Source: Gammaproteobacteria bacterium
Lineage (GTDB): Bacteria > Pseudomonadota > Gammaproteobacteria > Pseudomonadales > Pseudohongiellaceae
Direction of reading: 5' to 3'
DNA length: 9,555 nucleotides
Assembly: GCA_002719575.1 (NCBI GenBank)
Contig: PBHS01000018.1
Span: 1 to 9,555, forward strand
Part shown: positions 1 through 8,214 of the stretch, piece by piece
Numbering within the stretch: position 1 is the stretch's first letter
How the letters are laid out: every line of letters begins with the position of its first letter
Made by a program: the position numbers and the translations under genes
The notes under the pieces: generated by a model
Database searches by the model: none
Told to the model about the DNA's origin: nothing
The model's input: the letters and a program-made list of their open reading frames with translations, nothing else

Positions 1-3000
1 GCCAAAGTCGATTTAGCCTCTTCTGGACTGACAGGCGGCCATCCAAAATAGGTTGGAGCAATGATTCTAAGCGAGAAGCCCATTCGACCAATTCGCTGCG
101 GCTGCTGTCGTATTGGGCGGTAAAGGCTGCGTGAGAACGGACCGTTTTCTTACTCTGTAGAAAAGCTTTCGAATAGCAAGCTGTGAGAGACTCCGGCACC
201 AGACTTGACATTTCAGGTGACAATTTCAGAACATTTCTCTGCTGAAAACCTTCGAGCTGCTTTTTGACCGTTTTCTTTAATTGTGAATTCTTTAACATGT
301 AAAGTCGAGTGAGACCCTCTCGATGCGATTCAATAGCCTGCTCTGCTTCCGCGAACAATCGAACGCCAACGCTGGTTTTTTCGTCTATTAGAGCGGGGTA
401 CCGAACCAAGACCAACTTTTCTCCCAATCTGATAGACTCCGGGAGATCTCCGCATTCCCAATCATGCATTCCAGTGCATTCCAACTCATGACCATAATGA
501 GCACCGGAATTAACCACAGGTGAATTAGCTTCCCTGGCATATTCATTTTGCAAGGCGAGTAAGTCCGCACTGCAATCGAGCTCTTTCCCTTTATAATTGA
601 GCACTTTTACTTTTACTCTCAAGTGAGGAGGGAGGCGATTCTCATCAAAATCTTTTGCACTCAAAGAAATTCCTTTGACGCGTTTTATTTGTACGCATAG
701 CGCAGAAATGAGATCTCCATCGCCGGCCGAAATTTGGGGCAAGATGCCATCGACAAAACCACTTATAGGAATGAGCAGTTTCCTTTGTGACTTTGGCAGT
801 GTTTTCAGAATCGCAATCAGACGATCTCGAAGAAGACCCGGCACCACCCAATCCAAGTCAGCCTGTCGTAGCTGAGAGAGTAGAGCAAGCGGCACTTCCA
901 GCGTTGCTCCGTCGCTGTCGTGACCCGGCTTAAATTGGTAATTGAGTTTAAGTCTATTGTGGCGGATCGCAGCTTGATCAGGGAAGAAGGATTCATCAAG
1001 GCGAAAGTTATCAGCCTCGATCAAGGCAGCTCGACTCATTTCAAGTTTGCGCGCCTCTGCTGCTGAAGCTCGCTTGAGCCATTGCGCCAGATCAGCGGTA
1101 GAGGCAACGTCTTCCGGCAAACCCCTGTCGTAGAACCTAAAGATATCTTTTTCACTAAGCAGAAAATCTGGCCTACGCAGCTTCTCCTCTTCTTTTCCCA
1201 ACTTCCTGAGGAAGCGTCTATTACGGTCAAGTAAGGAAGACTTTAGAACAACCTCATCGGTTACGAGGGCCTGTTTGATAAATAATTCTCTCGCAAGGGC
1301 AAGATCAAATCTCGCGCATGAAACAGGTCTTTTTTCAATAAGCTTCAAACCTAACAAACTGATCTTCTCGTGTGCGATAACTTGCTGGCGCTTTTTGCTC
1401 CAATGCGGTTCAAAGATTTCGCTCTTTACTAAATGAAGTGCCGATTCTTCTGCCCATTCAGGCTCAATTTTTGCAGCTACACTAGCGAATGCCTGAGAAG
1501 TTTCTATGAGGCCGGACGTTACAATCCAACGCGCTCGCTTTCCAGATAAAACGGAGCTATTCAAAAGAAGAAACTTCTTATTCCGAACCCCCTGGTAAAT
1601 CTTACCCTCGTGATGACAGGCAATTTGGCTTATCGCCCCACTCAGGATCGACTTATGTATCGCCGAATACTCTGCTGGCTCACTGTTGATACGGAATCGC
1701 AACTGCTTACAAGTCAAAAGCAGCTGCCGGTGGACATCCCGCCATTCTCGCATGCGCGTAAAGGACAGGTGATGGCTTTTGCAATACTTTCTGAGCTCCG
1801 CCTGTGTGGAGGTTCGGCGCGTTTTTTCAAAGGCGTCCCAAAGAATCTTGAAGCTCAAGAAATCAGAATCCGGATGCTCAAACTGTCGTCGGACGTCGAG
1901 AGCTGACTCCTTATTTCCGCCATTCTGCCCTCTCGGATCCTGAATGCTTAGGGCACTTACGATGACCAGCAGCTCGCTGAGACAACTTTGGGAGTTGGCA
2001 ACCACCAGCATACGTGCCAGCTTGGGATCAACTGGCAAACTGGCCATCTGCCTCCCCACTTCCGTGAGTTGCTTTTTTCGGTCGATCGCATTCAATTCTT
2101 CAAGCAATCTAAAACCATCGTTTACGGCTCTACGTTCCGGCGCTTCTAGGAAAGGAAACTTGGTAATTTCTCCGATTCTCAAATTAAGCATCCGTAAAAT
2201 GACCGATGCCAAATTAGTTCGCATTATCTCTGGTTCAGTAAAGTCACTACGGCCTTTATAATCAGCTTCGGAGTACAACCTAATACACAAGCCATTAGCG
2301 AGCCTACCACAGCGACCTTTCCGCTGATTGGAGCTTGCTTTTGAAATACGTTCAACGGGGAGTCTTTGTATCTTGCTTTGGATGCTATAACGACTGATAC
2401 GTGCTAAACCCGTGTCAATAACATAGTTAACTCCGGGAACAGTTATTGAAGTTTCTGCTACGTTCGTAGCGAGAACAATCCTGCGACCTTTATGCGGCTT
2501 GAATACACGAGCCTGCTCTGATTGTCCAAGTCGAGCATACAATGGCAAAATCTCGGTATTTGGGAGTCGCGCCCTTCGAAGCCCTTGCGCTGTATCTCGG
2601 ATATCTCTCTCTGTCGCGAGAAACACCAGAATGTCACCTGTGTCTCGCCCCAGGACTAAGTCGCGTTCCTGTATTCTTTTAGACGCTGAGACGATTGCCT
2701 CGACTATGTTCTCCGAATGGTTTTGACCTTCCGCCTGATCGCCAACGGGCGCGTACTCAACCTCGACTGGGAAAGCTCTACCGGATATTTTGATGACAGG
2801 AGCATCATTGAAGTGAGCGGAAAACTTCTCAACGTCAATCGTGGCTGAAGTAACGATAAGTTTGAGATCTGGTCGGCGGCGAAGAAGCTCTTTTAGATAC
2901 CCCAGAAGGAAATCAATATTCAGCGATCTCTCATGTGCTTCATCTATGATGAGTGCTTCATATCGATTAAGGAATCTATCTTGTTGAATTTCAGCCAGCA

Positions 3001-3517
3001 GGATTCCGTCGGTCATGACCTTAAGGTAGGTCTCAGGAGCGCTTTTCTCGATGAATCTGATCTTCGAACCAACCCCCTGCCCCACCTCAGTTCCTAATTC
3101 CTCGGCAATCCTGTTTGCTACCGAGGAAGCAGCGAGACGTCGAGGCTGCGTGTGACCTATCAGTCCTCGACGTCCCAAACCCGCCTGCAGGCAAATTTTT
3201 GGCAATTGCGTCGTTTTCCCTGAACCTGTGTCGCCCGCAACAATCAGCACCTGGTGATCGATGACAAGCTGGACTAACTTCGAGACATTTTCACTTACCG
3301 GAAGACTTGCTGGATAACAAATCTCAGCGGGGATCGCGCATTCACGTATCTGACAGGCTTGGATTGACCGACGTATTTCGTTGTCTAGTTGGGAAAGCGC
3401 AATTTCATCGCTGCGCACTGGGTTTTTCTTCCGATACGCAGCTAATCTTTTGCCGAAACGGAACTGATCACAGGATTGACAGTCCGGTAGCAGCTCTTCT
3501 AAGTCTTCAATCAACAT
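1..3517 (-). CDS. hrpA: ATP-dependent RNA helicase HrpA, DEAH box (C-terminus beyond window)
   Basis: Superfamily 2 DEAH-box RNA helicase; E. coli HrpA acts on mRNA and on stalled ribosomes. I translated the frame from ATG 3517 to base 1: 1172 codons, no stop. E. coli HrpA has about 1300 residues, so roughly the last 130 are missing. Visible motifs: Walker A GDTGSGKTT (95-103), QPRR (124-127), DEAH (192-195), SAT (224-226), motif V TNVAETSITV (351-360) and motif VI QRKGRCGR (398-405). An HA2-like region starts near 470, and the HrpA-specific C-terminal region (DUF3418 type) includes residues around 840 onward. An in-frame TAA three codons upstream fixes the start at or downstream of 3517. The A-rich leader has no strong Shine-Dalgarno, so initiation may be weak. 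It follows the VWA gene on the same strand after about 440 bases and is probably transcribed separately. The family call is secure from the motifs and from long stretches resembling E. coli HrpA. Confidence 0.97.
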   Translation of the reverse strand, partial: MLIEDLEELLPDCQSCDQFRFGKRLAAYRKKNPVRSDEIALSQLDNEIRRSIQACQIRECAIPAEICYPASLPVSENVSKLVQLVIDHQVLIVAGDTGSGKTTQLPKICLQAGLGRRGLIGHTQPRRLAASSVANRIAEELGTEVGQGVGSKIRFIEKSAPETYLKVMTDGILLAEIQQDRFLNRYEALIIDEAHERSLNIDFLLGYLKELLRRRPDLKLIVTSATIDVEKFSAHFNDAPVIKISGRAFPVEVEYAPVGDQAEGQNHSENIVEAIVSASKRIQERDLVLGRDTGDILVFLATERDIRDTAQGLRRARLPNTEILPLYARLGQSEQARVFKPHKGRRIVLATNVAETSITVPGVNYVIDTGLARISRYSIQSKIQRLPVERISKASSNQRKGRCGRLANGLCIRLYSEADYKGRSDFTEPEIMRTNLASVILRMLNLRIGEITKFPFLEAPERRAVNDGFRLLEELNAIDRKKQLTEVGRQMASLPVDPKLARMLVVANSQSCLSELLVIVSALSIQDPRGQNGGNKESALDVRRQFEHPDSDFLSFKILWDAFEKTRRTSTQAELRKYCKSHHLSFTRMREWRDVHRQLLLTCKQLRFRINSEPAEYSAIHKSILSGAISQIACHHEGKIYQGVRNKKFLLLNSSVLSGKRARWIVTSGLIETSQAFASVAAKIEPEWAEESALHLVKSEIFEPHWSKKRQQVIAHEKISLLGLKLIEKRPVSCARFDLALARELFIKQALVTDEVVLKSSLLDRNRRFLRKLGKEEEKLRRPDFLLSEKDIFRFYDRGLPEDVASTADLAQWLKRASAAEARKLEMSRAALIEADNFRLDESFFPDQAAIRHNRLKLNYQFKPGHDSDGATLEVPLALLSQLRQADLDWVVPGLLRDRLIAILKTLPKSQRKLLIPISGFVDGILPQISAGDGDLISALCVQIKRVKGISLSAKDFDENRLPPHLRVKVKVLNYKGKELDCSADLLALQNEYAREANSPVVNSGAHYGHELECTGMHDWECGDLPESIRLGEKLVLVRYPALIDEKTSVGVRLFAEAEQAIESHREGLTRLYMLKNSQLKKTVKKQLEGFQQRNVLKLSPEMSSLVPESLTACYSKAFLQSKKTVRSHAAFTAQYDSSRSELVEWASRLESLLQPILDGRLSVQKRLNRLW

Positions 3518-3957
3518 TTGCTTTTATTTTGACAACACGTAAAACAACAGGGGTATAACTTAAAAAAGTCTATCGGAGCCCTAAGCGAAAAAATGCAGAA
3601 ATCGGAGATCTAGGGAGGTCTTTAACGATAAAAATTCCTTTCAAGACCTTGTAAGCGGTGAGTTCTTGAGAACAATAGCCAGTTTTTTGATGTTGAAAGA
3701 GACGTTCAGATTTTCGTTCGACAAAGAGTTCAGCCCGTTCACAGCCAAGTTCGCCCGGAATACCGATTACGAAAGATTCGAATCCGGCTGGATATCGGTT
3801 TACCCGAGAGTCAATTACCTTTGGGGACACACTGAAACCAGAATCATGTCTTTTCTAATGTAAACAATAGAAACGTATCTAGTTTCCCTGATTTCTGCTT
3901 CATCACCAGTCTTGATCCCACCACTCCACTTAATTTCATTGTCCATTGATCAAAGGC
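3518..3957. other. Spacer between the VWA gene and hrpA, no convincing gene
   Basis: A stretch of about 440 bases with no gene I can support. Two overlapping open frames exist: one on the minus strand at 3830-3570 (86 codons from a GTG) and one on the plus strand at 3666-3863 (65 codons from a TTG). Neither has a good ribosome binding site, a recognisable domain or an obvious family resemblance. There is no clear hairpin followed by a T-run for terminating the VWA transcript, and no strong promoter match ahead of hrpA. The stretch probably carries the hrpA leader and promoter, but I cannot place them. Confidence 0.5.
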
Positions 3958-5136
3958 TCACTTAGTCAGAAGCGTCATTGCTTCTTCAAGTCCCTTAACT
4001 GAGAGCGGAAACATTTGATCTTCAACCAATTCTTTTACTATTTCGATCGAATAGCTGTGCTGCCAGTAATCTCTTGGTGTAGGATTGAGCCAAACAAAGT
4101 GCTCGAAAGCCTCCGTCACCCGCCGTAACCAAACAGCACCAGCCTCTTCATTGTAATGCTCGATACTGCCGCCCGCATGGGTAATTTCATATGGCGCCAT
4201 TGTCGCATCACCAACAAAAATAACTTTGTAGTCCTTTGTGTAGGTATTTATCAACTCGAAAGTCGAAGTGGTTTCAGCGTGCCGGCGGTGGCTTTTCGTC
4301 CAAACTGAGTCGTAGAGCATGTTGTGAAAGTAGAAATACTTCAGATGTTTGAATTCTGTCCTCGCCGCAGAGAAGAGCTCCTCGCAGAGCCTCACATGAG
4401 GATCCATGGAACCGCCGACGTCAAAGAAGAGCAACACTTTTACCGCATTCCTGCGCTCTGGAACCATTTTGATGTCCAGCATCCCAGCATTTCGGGCAGT
4501 AGAAGAGATCGTATCATCCATATCCAATTCTTCGTCCGCGCCCGTTCGGGCGAATTTGCGAAGTCTTCGTAGAGCCATTTTAATATTACGCGTGCCTATC
4601 TCAACTGAATCATCGAGATCCCGATAATCCCGCCTGTCCCATATTTTGACTGCCCGACTGTTTCTGCCTTCATCTTGGCCGATGCGTATGCCTTCTGGGT
4701 TATAGCCATAGGCTCCGAATGGAGACGTCCCTCCTGTGCCGATCCACTTACTACCCCCTTGATGCCTTTTTTCCTGCTCTTCCATCCGCCTTCGAAAAGC
4801 TTCCAGCAGCTTTTCTAGCCCTCCCATTGCGTTGATCTGCGCCTTTTCTTCCTCGCTAAGAGAATTTTCAAATTGCTTTTTTAACCACTGCTCAGGAATC
4901 TGATACAAAGACAGGTCATCAATGAGATCAAACCGCTCGAAGTACCTAGAGAAAGCCTTATCGAATTTATCGAAGTGCTTCTCGTCTTTAACCAGGCATA
5001 ATCTGGCGACATGGTAAAACTCGTCGATGTTACCAAAAGCAAGGTTTTGCTTGAGACATTCGAGAAGCGCGAAAAGCTCCGTAAATGAAACAGGCAGACG
5101 CTCTTTTTTGAGCGTCATAAAAAAATTAATCAGCAT
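3958..5136 (-). CDS. VWA-domain protein, CoxE-like, partner of MoxR ATPase
   Basis: A 392-residue soluble protein with a C-terminal von Willebrand factor A domain of the CoxE-like kind, normally encoded beside a MoxR ATPase. The N-terminal 120 residues are mostly helical and charged. A Gly-rich conserved stretch (about 127-155, with GGSKW and YNPEGIRIG) leads to a basic helix (RNIKMALRRLRKFAR, 183-197). The VWA fold starts near 232. Its metal site reads DVGGSM (239-244), so Gly replaces the first Ser of DxSxS; as I recall this is usual in the subfamily. A later conserved segment is VGDATM (308-313). The ATG shares its A with the moxR stop (TAATG), which implies translational coupling and co-production. 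The N-terminus beginning MLINFFMTLKK fits the family start. By analogy with CoxD/CoxE and CbbQ/CbbO, it probably links the ATPase to a client protein. The client is unknown. Confidence 0.9.
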   Translation of the reverse strand: MLINFFMTLKKERLPVSFTELFALLECLKQNLAFGNIDEFYHVARLCLVKDEKHFDKFDKAFSRYFERFDLIDDLSLYQIPEQWLKKQFENSLSEEEKAQINAMGGLEKLLEAFRRRMEEQEKRHQGGSKWIGTGGTSPFGAYGYNPEGIRIGQDEGRNSRAVKIWDRRDYRDLDDSVEIGTRNIKMALRRLRKFARTGADEELDMDDTISSTARNAGMLDIKMVPERRNAVKVLLFFDVGGSMDPHVRLCEELFSAARTEFKHLKYFYFHNMLYDSVWTKSHRRHAETTSTFELINTYTKDYKVIFVGDATMAPYEITHAGGSIEHYNEEAGAVWLRRVTEAFEHFVWLNPTPRDYWQHSYSIEIVKELVEDQMFPLSVKGLEEAMTLLTK

Positions 5137-5978
5137 TATCTGTTTGCTCGATGCATGAAGGCCAATTTTTCGAGAAGATGAACGTCCTGCTCGTTTTTAA
5201 GCAATGCGCCGTAAAGTGGAGGTATGGCATTCTTGATGTCTTTGTCCTTTAGTACATCTTCCGGAATATCATCAGCCATGAGCAATTTAAGCCAGTCAAT
5301 AAGCTCTGAAGTAGAAGGTTTCTTTTTCAGACCGGGAACCTTTCTAACCTCGAAAAATATATCCATTGCGCGGCTGACTAATTCCTTTTTGATCCCAGGA
5401 TGGTGCACCTCAACAATCTTCTCCATCGTGACAGGATCGGGAAACTCAATATAATGAAAGAAGCATCTCCTGAGAAAGGCATCCGGAAGTTCTTTTTCAT
5501 TGTTACTTGTGATGATGATAATTGGACGAGTTTTTGCCTTAACGACCTGTTTGGTTTCGTAGACAAAAAACTCCATCTTGTCCAATTCCAATAACAGATC
5601 ATTTGGAAACTCTATGTCAGCCTTATCGATCTCATCTATCAAAAGAACCGCCTGCTTTTCTGATTGAAATGCCTGCCAAACCTTACCCTGAATGATGTAA
5701 TTCGATATGTCTTGAACCTTGTCGTCGCCAAGCTGGGAATCTCGCAACCGTGATACCGCATCATATTCGTATAAACCCTGCTGCGCCTTGGTCGTTGACT
5801 TGATATGCCACTGGATCAAAGGAAGATCCAAGGACTTGGCAATTTGCTCCGCCAGCATGGTTTTTCCTGTGCCTGGCTCTCCTTTGATCAACAAAGGTTT
5901 CTGTAACTGAATGGCTGCTTTAACTGCAAGCTGCAACTCATTAGTCGCAACATAATCGTCCGTTCCGGTAAAGTTCAT
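5136..5978 (-). CDS. MoxR-family AAA+ ATPase
   Basis: A cytoplasmic AAA+ ATPase of the MoxR class. These act as chaperones that mature or insert cofactors into protein complexes, together with a VWA-domain partner. From ATG 5978 it has 280 residues. Walker A is GEPGTGKT (33-40), Walker B is LLIDEID (112-118), sensor 1 is TSNN (157-160), and the likely arginine finger lies in LPDAFLRR (164-171). A C-terminal helical lid follows. An upstream in-frame ATG at 5990 would add METS. I prefer 5978 because MNFTGTDDYVAT resembles the usual family N-terminus and GGA lies seven bases upstream, while 5990 has no ribosome binding site. The stop overlaps the VWA start. A candidate promoter sits just upstream at 6018-6045. 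The class is certain; the exact MoxR subfamily and the substrate are not. Confidence 0.95.
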   Translation of the reverse strand: MNFTGTDDYVATNELQLAVKAAIQLQKPLLIKGEPGTGKTMLAEQIAKSLDLPLIQWHIKSTTKAQQGLYEYDAVSRLRDSQLGDDKVQDISNYIIQGKVWQAFQSEKQAVLLIDEIDKADIEFPNDLLLELDKMEFFVYETKQVVKAKTRPIIIITSNNEKELPDAFLRRCFFHYIEFPDPVTMEKIVEVHHPGIKKELVSRAMDIFFEVRKVPGLKKKPSTSELIDWLKLLMADDIPEDVLKDKDIKNAIPPLYGALLKNEQDVHLLEKLAFMHRANR

Positions 5979-6017
5979 GCTCGTTTCCATAGTTATGGTA
6001 GTTGTGTAGTAAACTTA

Positions 6018-6045
6018 AATTTATTATCTGTCTCGGAGGTGTCAG
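6018..6045 (-). promoter_or_regulatory. Candidate sigma70-type promoter for moxR-VWA
   Basis: Read on the minus strand, CTGACA (6045-6040, five of six against TTGACA) is followed after 16 bases by TAAATT (6023-6018, four of six against TATAAT). Transcription would start about 7 bases downstream, leaving a leader of roughly 20 to 35 bases before the moxR start. The position suits a separate moxR-VWA transcript. This is a pattern match by eye only. Confidence 0.35.
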
Positions 6046-6110
6046 GTATTGGGATCGCATGGTCGGGCTAAATCACCCAACAATTCGCAAAATGGATGAT
6101 CTCATCAGAT

Positions 6111-6140
6111 CGCTCATTCTTAATAAAAACCAAATGAGCG
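6111..6140. repeat. Perfect 8-bp inverted repeat upstream of moxR
   Basis: CGCTCATT (6111-6118) and AATGAGCG (6133-6140) are exact reverse complements separated by 14 AT-rich bases. The repeat lies between the stop of the membrane-protein gene and the candidate moxR promoter. Read on the minus strand the loop contains a T-run, but no T-run follows the stem, so it is not a standard intrinsic terminator. It could be an operator half-site pair, an RNA hairpin that weakens read-through, or chance. Confidence 0.4.
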
Positions 6141-6190
6141 TGCGATTCTTCTGCCGCTCTCGTCGATTAGCGAGAACCACGGGCTCTGAA

Positions 6191-6538
6191 CTAACTCACC
6201 TTATCTAAAGATCTTCCTTTCTCCCGAAAAAACAGAAAAACGGCAAATAATTCAGCGATAAATAGAGCCAAAAGCAAGGGAGCAAGCGCGGTTGATACAT
6301 CTTCAAGCCCTTTAGTTATCGCATCAAGAGCGATTATCATTAGTGCTGGCGCGAGAGTATCTCCATCAGAATTCGCGTACCAAGGTGTGAAAATGAGCGC
6401 AATCATTAGACAGCGAAGACTGTGCTTCAGACCCAACCAGCGAGGAAACCGGGTTAAACGCCAGTAGACGCTGAGAAACACCAGCGACGCCAGAAGATAT
6501 AACATCCAACTACCAAAGTAAGTAAATTCAGCAGCCAT
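6191..6538 (-). CDS. Small predicted inner-membrane protein, function unknown
   Basis: A 115-residue hydrophobic protein that I cannot assign to a named family. Likely membrane segments are at about 9-26, 40-54, 61-76 (weaker, containing Asp72) and 82-104. Arg and Lys cluster in the 27-42 loop (RLTRFPRW, LKHSLR) and in the C-terminal tail (REKGRSLDK), which suggests both face the cytoplasm. The loop around 56-61 is acidic (NSDGDT). There is no cleavable signal peptide or catalytic motif. The ATG at 6538 is preceded only by a weak purine stretch (GGCGGG). It lies 212 bases upstream of moxR on the same strand. Coding is supported by its clean membrane topology and its position, and it may be a membrane partner or client of the MoxR-VWA pair. 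That link is inference from gene order alone. Confidence 0.75.
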   Translation of the reverse strand: MAAEFTYFGSWMLYLLASLVFLSVYWRLTRFPRWLGLKHSLRCLMIALIFTPWYANSDGDTLAPALMIIALDAITKGLEDVSTALAPLLLALFIAELFAVFLFFREKGRSLDKVS

Positions 6539-7006
6539 GACCCGCCGATCTATGAAACGAGAAGTAAAAGAATTCTTTGTTTACGAACTTATTCATCAAC
6601 TTAGCTAATATATGCTCATGATAACCTTGAGAATGCACAAAGTCCTCTGACATTAGCTCATCTTTGACGACATTTTCCGCCCTAGATTCGCCACAGCAAG
6701 CGCGTGATTGGTAAATGTCACGCAGGAGTTAGGTAACCTCAAATCTTTGGCGATAGGCACTTCTGGCCGGCATTCGATGCGGATATACAACTGTAAGCTG
6801 TCGCGCATCCGTGCCTGCCGGGAATCCCTCCGCTGAGGTCCCAATAACATCCGCGCAAACCAATCTCCTACTCTTAATATCTTTAAACAATCAGTATCCA
6901 GGCCATTTCAAACGTCTCTTCATCCGACAGTTTTGAGAATAAAACGCCCTCGACGATCACATACTGACTACCATGCTTTTTCGTTCAGGCCTTCGATGAG
7001 AAGTTT
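6539..7006. other. Spacer between rnd and the membrane gene, no convincing gene
   Basis: A stretch of about 470 bases without a gene I can support. A minus-strand open frame at 6850-6653 (65 codons) has no properly spaced ribosome binding site or recognisable domain. A good AGGAG (6869-6865) lies six bases before a TTG at 6858. That would start a 39-residue Cys-containing peptide ending at 6739, which resembles nothing I know. Three short frames follow one another here, as expected for a decayed gene or for plain non-coding DNA. In pseudomonads, ycgL often follows rnd, but no intact YcgL is readable here. There is no clear terminator after rnd. Confidence 0.5.
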
Positions 7007-8212
7007 CTAAAATTCTGTCCTCAATGGCTCATTGCCATCCCCTATGAGACCTTTGGAGTCGAAGTTGCTAGCCACTTCAAGGAAGTCAATCGCCAATCTG
7101 TCACCGCGCCAGCCCCGAAGCTCTGGGGGCCAAATGAGTTTGCTTCCCCGTTCCATCTCCTGGGCAACCGCTACAATCTGCTTTTTTCTCGCAAGCAGCT
7201 CCGGCGCAATGTCCATTTGTTTTGCATGCCTTTGGACCGTCTCGCGAAACCCTTTAATCATGGCTCTCAATGAAGCAGACAGCGGGAGAGTTAGCAAAGA
7301 ACGGTTAATTAAGCTGAAGTCCGGCGGTGAATTAACCAGCCTGATAATCTCCTCTCCGTTCTTCCGTACGAAAGCGCTTTCCGACACCGCACAACCGTGC
7401 AGCTCTCGCATATTGAGGTTGCGTTGCTCTCGCACAAGTTGCGCAATCACTAAGAGATCAGAATCTTTAGCAATCCAGCTCCGGGGAAGATCCTTTTTTC
7501 GTGCCTGTCTCTCACGCCAGGCGCACAAACGTTGTAAGCACGCGAGCGCCCTGTTGTTCAATCGCCAGGAGTTACTGACACCTGTGTAAGCCAACTCCCA
7601 GTATTTAGATTGCTCAAAAAGCTTCGTGTTTTCAATCTGCGCCTTAGCGTCTTCTTTTAGAAACCCGATGTAGTTCCTCTCTCCCAAACGAGCATTTAGT
7701 TCACGAAATATCGGAAGCAGATAACAAACATCATCAGCTGCATACTTCAATTGGGATTCAGAGAGGGGGCGCTTCAACCAATCAGAACGAGTCTGGTCCT
7801 TCGGCAGATTTCGCCCGGTGATTTCCTGAACCAGCGCTTGATAGCTTTTCGAAAAGCCCAGGCCTGCATAGGCACTTGCAATCTGGGTATCGAAGAACGT
7901 TTCAGGTAACTGTCCCAACACCATCAACAGCGTAATGAGGTCTTCACCACCGGAGTGCAATACTATTTCGCGAACGGGGTTCAACAATACCGCAACAAAA
8001 CAGTCCCAGTTGGTTATTTTTAAAGGATCGATTAGATAGCATTGGTTCTCATCAGCTATTTGCAGCAAACCTAGCTTGGGGTAAAAAGTATTAGTCCGGA
8101 CAAACTCCGTGTCCACTGCAATGACTGGGGAAGCGAGCCAGGAGCGGCAGTATTCCTCAAACGCGACTTGTGTCTCTATATAGTCTACTTGCTGACCATT
8201 ATCCGCCAGCAT
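7007..8212 (-). CDS. rnd: Ribonuclease D
   Basis: A 3'-to-5' exoribonuclease of the DEDDy class that trims the 3' ends of tRNA precursors and other small stable RNAs. The 401 residues compare with about 375 in E. coli. Exo I is VDTEF (D34, E36). Exo II is HSGGED (86-91, where E. coli has HAGSED), with D91 as the acid. Exo III is YAADD (157-161, Y157 and D161). All four metal-binding acids and the tyrosine are present. An HRDC domain follows at about 219-295 (ALACLQRLCAWRERQAR), and the C-terminal LRGWRG (365-370) matches the family. ATG 8212 begins two bases after the recR stop. A TTG at 8218 would overlap that stop and add two residues. With no strong Shine-Dalgarno at either start, translation probably depends on ribosomes finishing recR. 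It is the last gene of the dnaX-ybaB-recR-rnd group. Confidence 0.96.
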   Translation of the reverse strand: MLADNGQQVDYIETQVAFEEYCRSWLASPVIAVDTEFVRTNTFYPKLGLLQIADENQCYLIDPLKITNWDCFVAVLLNPVREIVLHSGGEDLITLLMVLGQLPETFFDTQIASAYAGLGFSKSYQALVQEITGRNLPKDQTRSDWLKRPLSESQLKYAADDVCYLLPIFRELNARLGERNYIGFLKEDAKAQIENTKLFEQSKYWELAYTGVSNSWRLNNRALACLQRLCAWRERQARKKDLPRSWIAKDSDLLVIAQLVREQRNLNMRELHGCAVSESAFVRKNGEEIIRLVNSPPDFSLINRSLLTLPLSASLRAMIKGFRETVQRHAKQMDIAPELLARKKQIVAVAQEMERGSKLIWPPELRGWRGDRLAIDFLEVASNFDSKGLIGDGNEPLRTEF

Positions 8213-8214
8213 GT

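Noticed and set aside
1610..2261. Plus-strand open frames of about 100 codons
   Set aside because: They are antisense to the hrpA coding sequence, with no ribosome binding sites or recognisable products.
1..3517. Absence of a closed long frame across this region, suggesting a broken gene
   Set aside because: Translating the minus strand from 3517 to 1 gives one uninterrupted HrpA frame. It only lacks a stop because it runs off the window edge.
5979..5990. Upstream ATG giving moxR four extra residues
   Set aside because: There is no ribosome binding site before it, and the family N-terminus begins at the second ATG. It remains possible but less likely.
6002..6208. A 68-codon plus-strand frame upstream of moxR
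   Set aside because: It overlaps the candidate moxR promoter and the end of the membrane gene on the opposite strand, and has no recognisable features.
6603..6659. Inverted repeat AGCTAAT with ATTAGCT
   Set aside because: A 7-bp arm with a 43-base loop in AT-rich DNA is expected by chance.
6892..6967. Inverted repeat TCAGTAT with ATACTGA
   Set aside because: Short arms with a long loop and no T-run, so neither a terminator nor a credible operator.
7032..7589. A 185-codon plus-strand open frame
   Set aside because: It lies antisense to the well-supported rnd gene, shows Ser- and Arg-rich low-complexity composition and has no domain.
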